Positions 9,587 to 18,039 are shown, numbered from the stretch's first letter. The stretch is DNA of 64,000 bases from Pseudomonas sp. (GCF_030690725.1 NZ_JAUYGD010000053.1:62001-126000); one strand, 5' to 3'. Numbers and translations are program-made. The notes: generated from the letters alone by a model not told the origin.

Positions 9587-9990
9587 AGCTCGATGAGGTT
9601 CCCCAGGATCACAGCTCCACTTACGGCGGCCACTGCAAGTTGGTCTACGCCGTGGATGCCAGCGGCCATTATCAGGGCGCGCAGAGCGATGGCTGGGAGC
9701 CGGAAGCCTTCGCCACCCAGCTGGCTGTAGCCGAACTGCAGGAGCAGGAAGCCGAGGCCGAAGCGGGCTGGCAGCGCGGCGAGCTGTCGCCACTGAAGTG
9801 CCTGATGTACCGCTACCGCCTGGATGAGCCGGCGCTGGCGCAGATTACCGGGCTGTGGCAATGGCGTATTCGTCGGCATTTTCGCCCGACGATTTACCGC
9901 AAGCTGTCGGCAGCCATCCTGGCGCGTTATGCGGAGGCGTTCGGCCTGCCCGTTGAGCAATTGATTTCTTATCAGAAGGGCATGGCATGA
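9583..9990 (+). CDS. Uncharacterised protein with C-terminal HTH-like segment
   Basis: A 135-residue acidic protein that I do not recognise as a named family. The first ~65 residues are polar with an Ala/Glu-rich helix (LQEQEAEAEAG). The last ~60 resemble a Cro/CI-type helix-turn-helix: LAQITGLWQWRIRRHF followed by YAEAFGLPVEQLIS, the kind of segment that closes XRE domains. It is sandwiched with 4-base overlaps between the ketosynthase III and BtrH-like genes, so it is co-translated with the pathway. It could be a regulator or an enzyme-associated scaffold; the HTH similarity is by eye. Confidence 0.65.
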   Translation: MKLDEVPQDHSSTYGGHCKLVYAVDASGHYQGAQSDGWEPEAFATQLAVAELQEQEAEAEAGWQRGELSPLKCLMYRYRLDEPALAQITGLWQWRIRRHFRPTIYRKLSAAILARYAEAFGLPVEQLISYQKGMA

Positions 9991-10982
9991 GCAGCTTTCA
10001 GCATCAACAGAGCGCCCACTGCGAAAGCGGGGTGATGGCCAGCCTGTTGACCCATGCCGGTCTGCCGATAAGCGAGCCGATGGCCTTCGGCCTGGCGTCT
10101 GGCCTGGCGTTCGCCTACCTGCCGATCGTCAAACTTAGCGGCATGCCGCTGATTGCTTACCGCATGCCGCCCAAGCACCTGATCAAGACCCTGAGTAAGC
10201 GTTTGGGGGCGAAGCTGCACACGCGCACCTTTGGCGATCCCGAGCAGGGCCGTCGTGAGCTGGACGCCGCGCTGGACAGCGGTCGCCTGGCCGGGCTGCA
10301 GAGTTCGGTGTTCTGGTTGCCGTACTTTCCGCCGGAGATGCGTTTTCACTTCAACGCGCACAACCTGCTGGCCTATGGCCGCGAGGGCAATGACTACCTG
10401 ATCAGCGACCCGGTGTTTGAAGAACCGGTGCGTTGCGCCGCCGAAGACCTGCAGAAAGCCCGTTTCGCCAAAGGTGCGCTGGCCGCCAAGGGGCTGATGT
10501 ACTGGCTCGATGATGTGCCGCTGGAGCAGGACTGGAACAAGCTGATCCGCCAGAGCGTGCTCTCCACCACGCGCATTCTCGATGGCATGCCGCTGCCCTG
10601 GATCGGTATTCGCGGCATCCAGCATCTGGCCAAGCAGATCGACAGACTCGATCCGGCGCAGAGCAAATACAACCGTCTGTACCTGACCCATATTGTGCGC
10701 ATGCAGGAAGAAATCGGCACCGGCGGTGCGGGTTTTCGCTTTATGTACGCGAGCTTTTTGCAGGAGGCCGGCGAGCTGATCGGCGACGCCAGCTTGCAGG
10801 AGGCCTCGGCCCAGCTGACGGCGATCGGCGATGATTGGCGGCAGTTCGCCTCGGCCTGCGTACGCGCCAGCCGCAACAAGGGTGAGACGCCAAGCTTTGC
10901 GCCCATCGCCGAGAGTCTGCGCAGCATTGCCCTGCAGGAGCGTGGGTTGATGCAGGAACTGGCGGCCTGGAGCAAGCGGTAG
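9987..10982 (+). CDS. BtrH N-terminal domain protein (acyltransferase-like)
   Basis: A 331-residue protein whose N-terminus carries the BtrH_N signature: a His-Cys pair (SAHCESG, about residues 10-15) followed by ISEPMAFGLASGLAFAYLP. The C-terminal half fits the DUF4872 partner domain. BtrH of butirosin biosynthesis moves an acyl group from an acyl carrier protein to an amine (established knowledge). By analogy this protein may transfer the finished chain from the cluster ACP to an unknown acceptor. It is the last gene of the plus-strand operon, overlapping the previous gene by 4 bases, and its stop lies at the edge of a hairpin. The acceptor and the catalytic role of Cys are inferred. Confidence 0.78.
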   Translation: MSSFQHQQSAHCESGVMASLLTHAGLPISEPMAFGLASGLAFAYLPIVKLSGMPLIAYRMPPKHLIKTLSKRLGAKLHTRTFGDPEQGRRELDAALDSGRLAGLQSSVFWLPYFPPEMRFHFNAHNLLAYGREGNDYLISDPVFEEPVRCAAEDLQKARFAKGALAAKGLMYWLDDVPLEQDWNKLIRQSVLSTTRILDGMPLPWIGIRGIQHLAKQIDRLDPAQSKYNRLYLTHIVRMQEEIGTGGAGFRFMYASFLQEAGELIGDASLQEASAQLTAIGDDWRQFASACVRASRNKGETPSFAPIAESLRSIALQERGLMQELAAWSKR

Positions 10983-11007
10983 GTGGATCGTGCTTTATCG
11001 ATCCACC
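10982..11007. terminator. Hairpin between the convergent operons
   Basis: A perfect 9-bp inverted repeat (GGTGGATCG and CGATCCACC, 8-base loop) begins at the stop codon of the BtrH-like gene. A second weaker stem (GGATGA/TCATCC, about 11022-11044) follows before the end of the opposing gene. There is no T-run, so it may act as a REP-type hairpin that shields both message ends rather than as a classic terminator. Confidence 0.5.
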
Positions 11008-11046
11008 GATCAGTACCACAGGGGGATGAAAACAGCGTCATCCACC

Positions 11047-11604
11047 CTACAGATGCAGGCGCAGCACCTCGACACCACGGCTTAGCTCGGCAAAGTCGTT
11101 GGCGTAAGCCCCGGCTATCGCCCCCTCCAGCAGCAGCGCCTGCACGCAGAAATCCCCCCGCTCATCACAAACCAGCAGCAACGCCTGCTCGATCAAACCA
11201 TCCTGCAAATCCAGATTGGCCAGGGTCTGCAATTGCGCCCAGACCTGCTCGCCAGCACCGATAAATAGATTCGGCCCGTCGATGCCCAGTTGCTGGGCGA
11301 TATGAAAGCCGGCGGCGTTGCTGACGCTATTCACAAACTCGAAGGGCTTGGGCTGTTTGTGCTGCACGTACACCGCTTCCAGCAACGCGCCCATGGTGGC
11401 CCGCGCCGGGTGGGCGGAGGCCAGGTACAGGCCGCAGTTGTTGCGCACCTGTGCTTTCAGGGGCGCAGCGGCCAGCAGGCATTGCAGGATCAGGCGGTCG
11501 ATACGCCGTGGCGGGCTGTCCAGCCACTGGCCGAGGGCTGCCTTCAACTGTTTGTCATCCGTGCTGGCCAGGCCATGGACTTCACTGGCGGCTATTACCG
11601 GCAT
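11047..11604 (-). CDS. Short ketosynthase-like protein lacking the active Cys
   Basis: A 185-residue protein that resembles the N-terminal half of beta-ketoacyl synthases. At the place where a ketosynthase has its nucleophile (TAC-S type), the sequence reads VNSVSNAAGFHIAQQLG, with no cysteine. It is less than half the length of a full ketosynthase. It overlaps the full ketosynthase gene at 11595 by 10 bases. This is reminiscent of chain-length-factor partners in type II polyketide and aryl polyene systems, which lack the active Cys, although those are full length. I infer a non-catalytic partner; a decayed paralogue is possible, but the frame is intact. Confidence 0.65.
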   Translation of the reverse strand: MPVIAASEVHGLASTDDKQLKAALGQWLDSPPRRIDRLILQCLLAAAPLKAQVRNNCGLYLASAHPARATMGALLEAVYVQHKQPKPFEFVNSVSNAAGFHIAQQLGIDGPNLFIGAGEQVWAQLQTLANLDLQDGLIEQALLLVCDERGDFCVQALLLEGAIAGAYANDFAELSRGVEVLRLHL

Positions 11605-12719
11605 GTCATGTCCCCCTGAGCGCAGCCTTGCAATACCAGGCTGGCGTTATTGCCGCCAAAGCCGAAGAAGTTGGTCAGCAGCAGGCTATCTGCCGCCAGT
11701 TGCTGCGGTTCTGCACTCAATGGCAGCAGTGCTTCGCTGGCGTAGCTCACGCCGGGCAGTGGGCCGTTTTGCAGGGCCTTGAGCAGCAGCAGGCTTTCAC
11801 TTAGCCCGCAGGCACCCAGGGTATGGCCGAGCCAGGGTTTGAGCAGGCTTAGGCCCGGCATCTGTTCGCCATAGAGCAGGCGCATGCCGTTGCTTTCGGC
11901 TACATCGTTAGCGCTGGTGGCGGTGCCGTGCAGTTTCACCAGGTCGATCTGCGCCGCCGTGCAGCTGGCGCTGCGTAGCGCCTGTTGCATGACCCAGTGG
12001 ATATGACTGCCATCTTCGCGGGTGGTGGTTAGGCTGCTGGTGTCGCAGGCGCTAAAACCGCCCAGCAGGCGCGCCAAGGGTGCGTCATCCGGCTCGCGGC
12101 CGAGCAGCACGGCGGCATAGGCTTCGCCCAGCAGCAGGCCGTCGCGCTCGGGGTGAAAGGGCCGGTACTGGCCGCTGGGGCTGGTCAGCATCAGCGCGCC
12201 GAAACCCTGCTTGGCGATAGCGCTGGGGGTTTCGAAACTCAGCACCAGGGCGCGGGCGTACTGACCGGTGTTGACCAGCCGGGCACCATACAGCAGGCCG
12301 TTGGCGGCGCTGGTGCAGGCGGTATTCAGGGTAAAGGCGGCGGCAAAACCCCAGCGCTGGCGCAGCTGGCTGGCGAGCAGATCCAGCGGCGTTGAGTCTT
12401 CCGGGCGAAAGCCCTGCTGCTGGCGGGTCAGGGCTTCCAGTTCGCTGATATCCAGGCTGGTGCTGGCGATAATCAGCAGGCAGTCGTCGAGTGCCTGAGG
12501 ATTGGCACCGAGGGTTTCGCCGAGCAGGCGATCCAGGCGCTCACTCAGGCTTTCGCCAGTTTTCGTGGCGTACAGATAAGTACGCGGCTCAAGCACTTCA
12601 TGCAGCACAAAGGGCTCGCCCTGGGGCGGCTGATCGCTTTGCAGGGCGCGGGCGGCGCTGTGCAGGTCATCACCCAGGGCGCAGTGCAGGGCGGCGCGTT
12701 GCAGATAGATCGGGGTCAC
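11595..12719 (-). CDS. Beta-ketoacyl-ACP synthase (FabF-type)
   Basis: A 374-residue condensing enzyme with the Cys-His-His set: NTACTSAAN (nucleophile), KLHGTATSAND and LGHTLGACG. It starts with GTG overlapping the stop of the ACP gene (GTGA), and its 3' end overlaps the short ketosynthase-like gene. It is somewhat shorter than FabF (about 410 residues), as are ketosynthases of aryl polyene-type clusters. It is expected to extend a chain on the ACP encoded just upstream. No acyltransferase or ketoreductase gene is near, so malonyl loading and reduction would have to come from primary fatty acid synthesis. Confidence 0.85.
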   Translation of the reverse strand: MTPIYLQRAALHCALGDDLHSAARALQSDQPPQGEPFVLHEVLEPRTYLYATKTGESLSERLDRLLGETLGANPQALDDCLLIIASTSLDISELEALTRQQQGFRPEDSTPLDLLASQLRQRWGFAAAFTLNTACTSAANGLLYGARLVNTGQYARALVLSFETPSAIAKQGFGALMLTSPSGQYRPFHPERDGLLLGEAYAAVLLGREPDDAPLARLLGGFSACDTSSLTTTREDGSHIHWVMQQALRSASCTAAQIDLVKLHGTATSANDVAESNGMRLLYGEQMPGLSLLKPWLGHTLGACGLSESLLLLKALQNGPLPGVSYASEALLPLSAEPQQLAADSLLLTNFFGFGGNNASLVLQGCAQGDMTCR

Positions 12720-12982
12720 TGCTGCTGCCTGATATAGGCGGCGATGCTGGCGATAGTGCCGAGGATGCGTCGACCGTCCTTGGCGCCCTCAATACGCACG
12801 CCGTAGTGCTGCTGCAGCGCCAGGGAGACTTGCAGGGCATCCAGGCTGTCCATGGCGATACGGCTCTTCGCGCCGAACAGTGGCTCGTCATCGCTGATGC
12901 TTTGCCAGTCGATATCATCTTCCTTGTCGCACTCGCGGATCAGCAGTTGTTTGAGTTGTTGTTCTAGTAGTGAGTGGTCCAT
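12716..12982 (-). CDS. Acyl carrier protein
   Basis: An 88-residue acidic protein with the phosphopantetheine attachment motif as MDSLDALQ (Ser near residue 46). I chose the ATG at 12982, which gives a typical ACP length; the longer frame to 13033 lies inside the permease gene. The stop overlaps the GTG of the ketosynthase, and the start lies 19 bases inside the end of the ABC permease gene, so translation is probably coupled. It is a dedicated carrier for this cluster rather than the primary-metabolism AcpP, judged from sequence and context. A 4'-phosphopantetheinyl transferase is not seen in the window. Confidence 0.85.
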   Translation of the reverse strand: MDHSLLEQQLKQLLIRECDKEDDIDWQSISDDEPLFGAKSRIAMDSLDALQVSLALQQHYGVRIEGAKDGRRILGTIASIAAYIRQQQ

Positions 12983-14148
12983 TGCGTGCGCTGTACTCGT
13001 CGGGTGAACAAAAGCAGCCCGGCCACGCCGCACAGCGCTGCAAACAGCAGCAGGCGTGCGCAGTAGGGGGCGATGTCGGCCAGTGAGCCGTGGCCCACCA
13101 GCAGGGTGAGAAAGGCATCCAGCGCCCAGCTCATTGGGGAGATTTCCGCCAGTTGGGCCATGGCCGCCGGCATTACACTTTTCGGCACCATAATCCCGCC
13201 AATCGCGGCGAGGAGGATATTGATACCGCCGCCGAGCAATAGCGCCTGCTCGTTGCTGCGCGCCAATGCGGCCAGCAGCAAGCCCAGGCTGCAGGTGGCC
13301 AGAGCGATGCTGATGGCCAATAGCGGGTAGGCCACGGCGCTACCGGGCAGGCTAAGCGCCGGCAGACCAAGCAGTGGTAGGCCGTAGACGCCAATACTCA
13401 GCAGCAGAGCGAACTGCAGCAGGTTGATGGCGAAGTACGGCAGCAGTTTGCTCAACACCAGGGTGCCAAGGTTTAGCCCGAGGCAGCGCAGGCGCAGCAG
13501 GGTGCCGCTTTGTTGTTCGCGCTGAAAGCCACCGGCCATGGGCAGCACGACGAAGAACATGCCGAAAATCAGCCAGGCCGGCACGCTCAGTTGGGTGGCG
13601 TTGGCACGGCCGCTAAGGTCGCCGCTGGCCAGCTGTTCCTGCTCATTGATCTGGCTCTGGGTGCGCTGCTGCACCAGTTGCAGGCGCTCGGCGCGGCTTA
13701 GTTCGGCATCGATCACACCGCTATCTTCCAGATAGGCCAGCAGCCGGGTCTGCGCCAGGGCGATGCTCACCGCGCTGTGCAAGCGCTGGCGCGAGAGTTT
13801 GTCGAACTGCGCCGGGAAGCTCAGGCTCGGCCCTTGATGCGGGCTGTCCAGCAGCTTGTCGGAGAAGTCTGCGGGCAAGCGCACATGGGCCAGGCTTTCG
13901 CTGCTCTCGTCGAACAGCTGGCTGTCCGGCAGTTGCGCCTGCAAAGCGTCGCGGAAGAACTGGCTGGCGTCGTCGTGCGGCGCTTCGATAATCAGGCGCA
14001 GCGCCGGCGGCTTGTCCTGCATATAGCTGGACATGGCCCCTGCCATCAGCAGCAGAAACAGGGTCGGCATAATAAACAGCACGGCCAGCGCATGGGGGTC
14101 GCGCAGCAGCAACAGCACTTCCTTGCGCGCCAGCGCCCAGAGCCTCAT
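12964..14148 (-). CDS. ABC-2 type transporter permease
   Basis: A 394-residue membrane protein. One helix near the N-terminus (LAVLFIMPTLFLLLMAGAMSS) is followed by a large extracytoplasmic loop of ~150 residues and then five closely spaced helices in the C-terminal half, as in ABC-2 exporters of the YhiI/NodJ-like type. It overlaps the ATPase gene by 4 bases and the ACP gene by 19. Together with the ATPase it should form an exporter, most likely for the lipid-like product of the surrounding biosynthetic genes; the substrate is inferred only from context. Confidence 0.85.
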   Translation of the reverse strand: MRLWALARKEVLLLLRDPHALAVLFIMPTLFLLLMAGAMSSYMQDKPPALRLIIEAPHDDASQFFRDALQAQLPDSQLFDESSESLAHVRLPADFSDKLLDSPHQGPSLSFPAQFDKLSRQRLHSAVSIALAQTRLLAYLEDSGVIDAELSRAERLQLVQQRTQSQINEQEQLASGDLSGRANATQLSVPAWLIFGMFFVVLPMAGGFQREQQSGTLLRLRCLGLNLGTLVLSKLLPYFAINLLQFALLLSIGVYGLPLLGLPALSLPGSAVAYPLLAISIALATCSLGLLLAALARSNEQALLLGGGINILLAAIGGIMVPKSVMPAAMAQLAEISPMSWALDAFLTLLVGHGSLADIAPYCARLLLFAALCGVAGLLLFTRRVQRTQWTTHY

Positions 14149-15029
14149 AGCCGGCCTCCGTTAAGGCGCAGGTAGAGCTGCTCGAGCGAAGGGCGGCCAA
14201 AGCGCAGCAGATTGGGCAGGCCATCCTGCGCGGCAACAAATTCGCTGATTGCCAGCAGCTGTTGGCCGTTCAGGGCGGCAATACGCAGGCCCTTGGGCAG
14301 CACTTCGACCGTCAGCTGCAGGCTCGCGAGCAGTTGGTGAAGGCCGGCGGGTGGCGCGTCCGGCCATTCCAGCAGCAGGCCGTGGTCGTCGCCGAGCAGC
14401 TGGCGCTTGTCCAGGTCCAGGCGCACCTGACCTTCGTGCAGCAGCAGAATGCGCTGCGCCACCCGCTCGACCTCTTCCAGGTAGTGGCTGGTGTAGATCA
14501 CCGCCTTGCCCTCGGCGGTCAGCTGTTCCACGGCGGCCAGCAAGTGTTGACGACTCGCCGCATCGACGCCCACGGTGGCTTCATCGAACAGATAGAGATC
14601 GGCGGGTTGCAGCAGGCCGATGGCGAAATTCAAGCGCCGCTGTTCGCCGCCGGAGAGCTGCTCGCTGCGCCGGGTCAGCTTGTCTTGCAGGGCGCAGATT
14701 TCGATGCACTGCTGCAGGCGCTGGCGGCGCTCATTGCCGCGCAGGCGATAGAGGTCGGCAAAGAGTTCGAGGTTTTCGCCCACCTTGAGCCCGGCATAGA
14801 AGGCCAGCTGTTGCGGCACCAGGCCGAGCCTGGGTTGGCCCTCCCAGCGCAGCTCGCCCTGCTGCAGCGCCAGCACGCCGCTCAGCAGCGAGAGCAGGGT
14901 GGTCTTGCCGGCGCCATTGCTGCCGAGCAGGCCCAGGCATTCGCCGGCCTGCAGCTGCAGGTCGATGCCTTGCAGTGCGGCGCGGTTGGCTCCTGGATAG
15001 CTGTGGACGACATTGCGCAGTTCAAGCAT
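14145..15029 (-). CDS. ABC transporter ATP-binding protein
   Basis: A 294-residue nucleotide-binding protein with Walker A GSNGAGKTT (near residue 37), signature LSGGEQRRL, Walker B LYLFDEATVGVD and the switch His (YTSHYLEE). The C-terminal ~80 residues form the small accessory domain usual in ABC-2 export ATPases. It overlaps the permease gene by 4 bases and the hotdog gene by 8, all on the minus strand, so it is the second gene of a six-gene operon. Expected to drive export of the cluster product. Confidence 0.9.
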   Translation of the reverse strand: MLELRNVVHSYPGANRAALQGIDLQLQAGECLGLLGSNGAGKTTLLSLLSGVLALQQGELRWEGQPRLGLVPQQLAFYAGLKVGENLELFADLYRLRGNERRQRLQQCIEICALQDKLTRRSEQLSGGEQRRLNFAIGLLQPADLYLFDEATVGVDAASRQHLLAAVEQLTAEGKAVIYTSHYLEEVERVAQRILLLHEGQVRLDLDKRQLLGDDHGLLLEWPDAPPAGLHQLLASLQLTVEVLPKGLRIAALNGQQLLAISEFVAAQDGLPNLLRFGRPSLEQLYLRLNGGRL

Positions 15030-15429
15030 GGATCAGCACCAGCAGCAGTTTGCCGTCGAGCAGCAGGCGTTGCTCGCTATGGATGCTGAAGGCATACAGC
15101 GCGCCGGCCGGGCTTAGCGCTTCTTGCTGGGCGCTGACCTGCAGCGCGCCACTGCGCTGGGTCGGTTCATGGTGCAGCTGCAACTGCGAGAGCTTGCCGA
15201 CCAGTGCCATTTCAATGGCACTGGCATCGCCGTATAAGGCACCATGCGCGGCGCATAATTGGGCGGCCGCCTCGAACAGCAGGCAGGGTGAGGCGTCGGT
15301 GCCAAATGTGTCCAGATAGCGCCAGGCACTCAGGCCCTGAATGTTCAGGCTGTCATGCGCCAACAGGCCATCCAGCCAGAGGGCTGGGCCTTGGTGGGGC
15401 AGCAGGCTGTGCAGTTGAGTGCGATCCAT
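15022..15429 (-). CDS. 3-hydroxyacyl-ACP dehydratase-like hotdog protein
   Basis: A 135-residue hotdog-fold protein. It has the FabZ/ApeP-like N-terminal LLPHQGPALWLDG with the probable catalytic His, and a central helix FEAAAQLCAAHGAL whose Glu sits where the dehydratase acid residue lies. The start is taken at 15429; no strong ribosome site is visible upstream. It is the first gene of the minus-strand operon and diverges from a methyltransferase gene with a 102-base gap that should hold the promoter. It could be a dehydratase or a thioesterase; context with ACP and ketosynthase favours dehydratase. Confidence 0.75.
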   Translation of the reverse strand: MDRTQLHSLLPHQGPALWLDGLLAHDSLNIQGLSAWRYLDTFGTDASPCLLFEAAAQLCAAHGALYGDASAIEMALVGKLSQLQLHHEPTQRSGALQVSAQQEALSPAGALYAFSIHSEQRLLLDGKLLLVLIHA

Positions 15430-15531
15430 TGCGGGCGGCCGAGGTAAACAGGCCGGCAGTGTAACAGAGGGGCTGCAGGTCACGCAGCGCCTGGCTTTGA
15501 CGGATTATTGGGCGGAGTGGGAGAAGGCGTT

Positions 15532-16086
15532 ATGGGCTGGTTGCAGGGGTTGGCCTTCGGGCTGGGGACATTGGTGTTGCTGGCGCTGTCCTGGCGGGCG
15601 TTGCTGCGGCCGCAGTCCCACGGCTTCTACCGGTTCTTCGCCTGGGAGGCGATTTTGGCCTTGCTGGTGCTTAACGGGCCGGTCTGGTTTGTCGACCGTT
15701 TTGCCCTGCATCAGCGCCTGTCCTGGCTGTTGTTGTTCGCCTCTTTGCTGCTGCTGTTTGCCGGCCTCTATCAGCTTCGGCGTATGGGCCGTCCCGATGG
15801 GCAGCGTACGGATGCCGAGCTGTTCGCCTTCGAGCGCACCTCGCAGTTGGTCACCAGCGGCATCTTCCGCCTGATCCGCCACCCGCTGTACGCCTCGCTG
15901 CTGTTGCTGGCTTGGGGCGTGGCCTGCAAACAGCCCAATGGCCTGAGCCTGGTTCTGGCATTACTGGCCAGCCTGGCACTCTGGCTGACCGCCAAGCGCG
16001 ACGAGGCCGAGTGTTTGCAGCAGTTTGGTGAGGCGTACCGCGACTATATGCAGCGCAGCAAGATGTTTATTCCTTGGCTCCTCTAA
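15532..16086 (+). CDS. Isoprenylcysteine carboxyl methyltransferase-family membrane protein
   Basis: A 184-residue membrane protein with about five hydrophobic segments. The C-terminal half has the family pattern LVTSGIFRLIRHPLYASLLLLAWG, then RDEAECLQQFGEAYRDYMQRS, typical of PEMT/ICMT-like SAM-dependent methyltransferases. The ATG at 15532 was chosen because GGAGAAGG lies 5-7 bases upstream; the open frame extends to 15508 without a better start. It diverges from the hotdog gene, so it may or may not belong to the lipid cluster. The substrate is unknown. Confidence 0.85.
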   Translation: MGWLQGLAFGLGTLVLLALSWRALLRPQSHGFYRFFAWEAILALLVLNGPVWFVDRFALHQRLSWLLLFASLLLLFAGLYQLRRMGRPDGQRTDAELFAFERTSQLVTSGIFRLIRHPLYASLLLLAWGVACKQPNGLSLVLALLASLALWLTAKRDEAECLQQFGEAYRDYMQRSKMFIPWLL

Positions 16087-16090
16087 TCAT

Positions 16091-16525
16091 CTATTCCCAG
16101 TTCAGCCGCGCCAGCTTCCACTCATCGCCTTCCAGCCACCATTCCAGTTTTACGCTGTAGTGACGGGCACTGTCGGGTATCAAACCTTCGGCGCCGGCCA
16201 GACCGACCTGGGCCTCGGTGTGGCCTTTTTCGCGGTAGGTCGTATCGAGGTAGCTGTTCTTGCTCAGGGCCAGCACCTTGACGTTCTTGTGGCGCATAAA
16301 CAGCAGCAACATGGTGCGCTGCGCCCACTCGCGGTCGAACTCCCCCTGGGCCGAAAACTGCGGGTGCAATTGGTCGAGTACCGCGCTGTTCTGCTTCGCC
16401 TCCAGATTGTCCTGCAGTTGTTGCACGGCCGCTTCCAGCGCTGCTTGCGGGTCATCCTTGGCGCCGCAACCGGCGAGCAGGGTGCAAAACATTAGGAAAG
16501 CTAAGGCAAATATCCTTGTTGGCAT
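16091..16525 (-). CDS. Lipoprotein of unknown function
   Basis: A 144-residue protein. The start at 16525 is supported by AAAGGAG eight bases upstream and gives a signal peptide ending in the lipobox LLAGC. The mature part is a helix (DDPQAALEAAVQQLQDNLEAKQ) followed by a mixed alpha/beta region that resembles small NTF2-like folds: paired strands around HYSVKLEWWLEGDEWKLARLNWE at the C-terminus. The substrate or partner is unknown. It converges on the methyltransferase gene with a 4-base gap. Confidence 0.75.
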   Translation of the reverse strand: MPTRIFALAFLMFCTLLAGCGAKDDPQAALEAAVQQLQDNLEAKQNSAVLDQLHPQFSAQGEFDREWAQRTMLLLFMRHKNVKVLALSKNSYLDTTYREKGHTEAQVGLAGAEGLIPDSARHYSVKLEWWLEGDEWKLARLNWE

Positions 16526-16633
16526 GCTCAACTCCTTTTTCATGGTTATGATGCCCGGCAGGGCTTTAGGCGGCCGCGACAGGCGAATCACCTTCGCCAG
16601 CCGTCAAGTTACGCATCAATTCAGGAGCATGCC

Positions 16634-17605
16634 ATGCAGACCTTGTATCCGGAGATTAAACCCTACGCCCGTCATGAGCTGGCGGTGCAGGCGCCGCACG
16701 TGCTCTATGTCGACGAAAGTGGTTCGCCGGATGGTTTGCCCGTGGTGTTTATCCATGGCGGCCCGGGTGCCGGGTGCGACGCTGCCAGCCGGCGCTACTT
16801 CGACCCCAACCTCTATCGCATCGTCACCTTTGATCAGCGTGGCTGCGGCCGTTCCACCCCCCACGCCAGCCTGGACAACAACACCACCCAGGCGCTGATC
16901 GCCGACATGGAGCAAATCCGCGAGCACCTCGGTATCGACAAGTGGGTGCTGTTCGGCGGCTCCTGGGGTTCGACCCTGGCCCTGGCTTACGCCCAGGCCC
17001 ATCCGCAGCGCGTGCATGGGCTGATTCTGCGCGGCATCTTCCTGTGTCGCCCACAGGAAATTCAGTGGTTCTACCAGGAAGGTGCCAGCCGCCTGTTCCC
17101 CGATTACTGGGAAGACTACCTGGCGCCGATCCCGGCCGATGAGCGTGGTGATCTGGTACAAGCCTTCCATAAACGGCTGACCGGCCCGGATCAGATTGCC
17201 CAGATGCACGCCGCCAAAGCCTGGTCGACCTGGGAAGGCCGCACCGCCACCCTGCGCCCTAATCCGCAGGTGGTCGACCGCTTCAGCGACGCCCACCGCG
17301 CGCTGTCGATCGCCCGCATCGAATGTCATTACTTCGTTAACAACGCCTTCCTCGAAACCGATCAGCTGTTGCGCGATATGCCGAAGATCGCCCACCTGCC
17401 GGGGGTAATCGTGCATGGCCGCTATGACGTGATCTGCCCGCTGGACAACGCCTGGGCACTGCATCAGGCCTGGCCGAACAGCGAACTGCAGATCATCCGC
17501 GACGCCGGCCATTCGGCGGCCGAAACCGGGATCACCGACGCCCTGGTGCGTGCGGCGGATGAACTGGCGCGGCGCCTGCTCAACCTGGCTCCGGACGAAG
17601 CATGA
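16634..17605 (+). CDS. pip: Prolyl aminopeptidase (proline iminopeptidase)
   Basis: Removes N-terminal proline from peptides in the cytoplasm. A 323-residue alpha/beta hydrolase of peptidase family S33. The oxyanion motif HGGPGAGCD starts near residue 41, the nucleophile is in [10 protein letters not shown] (Ser ~110), and the C-terminal His is in DAGHSA (~293). Length and motifs are normal for the family. A ribosome site (CAGGAG) precedes the ATG. The stop overlaps the dtd start by 4 bases, so the two are co-transcribed, an arrangement common in Pseudomonas. Confidence 0.95.
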   Translation: MQTLYPEIKPYARHELAVQAPHVLYVDESGSPDGLPVVFIHGGPGAGCDAASRRYFDPNLYRIVTFDQRGCGRSTPHASLDNNTTQALIADMEQIREHLGIDKWVLFGGSWGSTLALAYAQAHPQRVHGLILRGIFLCRPQEIQWFYQEGASRLFPDYWEDYLAPIPADERGDLVQAFHKRLTGPDQIAQMHAAKAWSTWEGRTATLRPNPQVVDRFSDAHRALSIARIECHYFVNNAFLETDQLLRDMPKIAHLPGVIVHGRYDVICPLDNAWALHQAWPNSELQIIRDAGHSAAETGITDALVRAADELARRLLNLAPDEA

Positions 17606-18039
17606 AGGCACTGATCCAGCGCGTGCGCGGTGCACGGGTGGAAGTAGCGGGTGAGGTGGTTGGCGCGATTGATCAGGGCCTGCTGGCGCTGGTCGGCGTT
17701 GAGCCGCAGGACACTCCGGCCAGCGTCGAGAAAACTCTGCACAAACTGCTCAACTACCGCGTGTTCAGCGATGCGGCCGGCAAGATGAATCTGTCGCTCA
17801 GCGATATTGGCGGCGGTCTGCTGCTGGTCTCGCAATTCACCCTGGCTGCCGATACCAAGAGCGGCCTACGGCCAAGTTTCTCCAGCGCTGCACCGCCGAC
17901 GCTGGGTGCTGAACTGTTCGACCTGCTGGTCGCCCAGGCCCGCGCCAAGCACCCGCAGGTCGCTACCGGCCAGTTCGGTGCCGATATGCAGGTGCATCTG
18001 GTTAATGATGGGCCGGTGACCTTTCTTCTAGAAAGCTAG
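17602..18039 (+). CDS. dtd: D-aminoacyl-tRNA deacylase
   Basis: Hydrolyses D-aminoacyl-tRNAs, freeing tRNA mischarged with D-amino acids. The 145-residue length is typical. Conserved elements are [15 protein letters not shown] at the N-terminus, [13 protein letters not shown] in the centre, and the C-terminal [11 protein letters not shown] carrying the Gly-Pro motif that enforces chirality. It overlaps pip at its start and converges on the isomerase gene at 18036 with a 4-base overlap of the 3' ends. Confidence 0.96.
   Translation: MKALIQRVRGARVEVAGEVVGAIDQGLLALVGVEPQDTPASVEKTLHKLLNYRVFSDAAGKMNLSLSDIGGGLLLVSQFTLAADTKSGLRPSFSSAAPPTLGAELFDLLVAQARAKHPQVATGQFGADMQVHLVNDGPVTFLLES

Noticed and set aside
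11043-11619. Plus-strand open frames in the ketosynthase region
   Set aside because: They mirror the minus-strand ketosynthase-like gene and show no motif or ribosome site.
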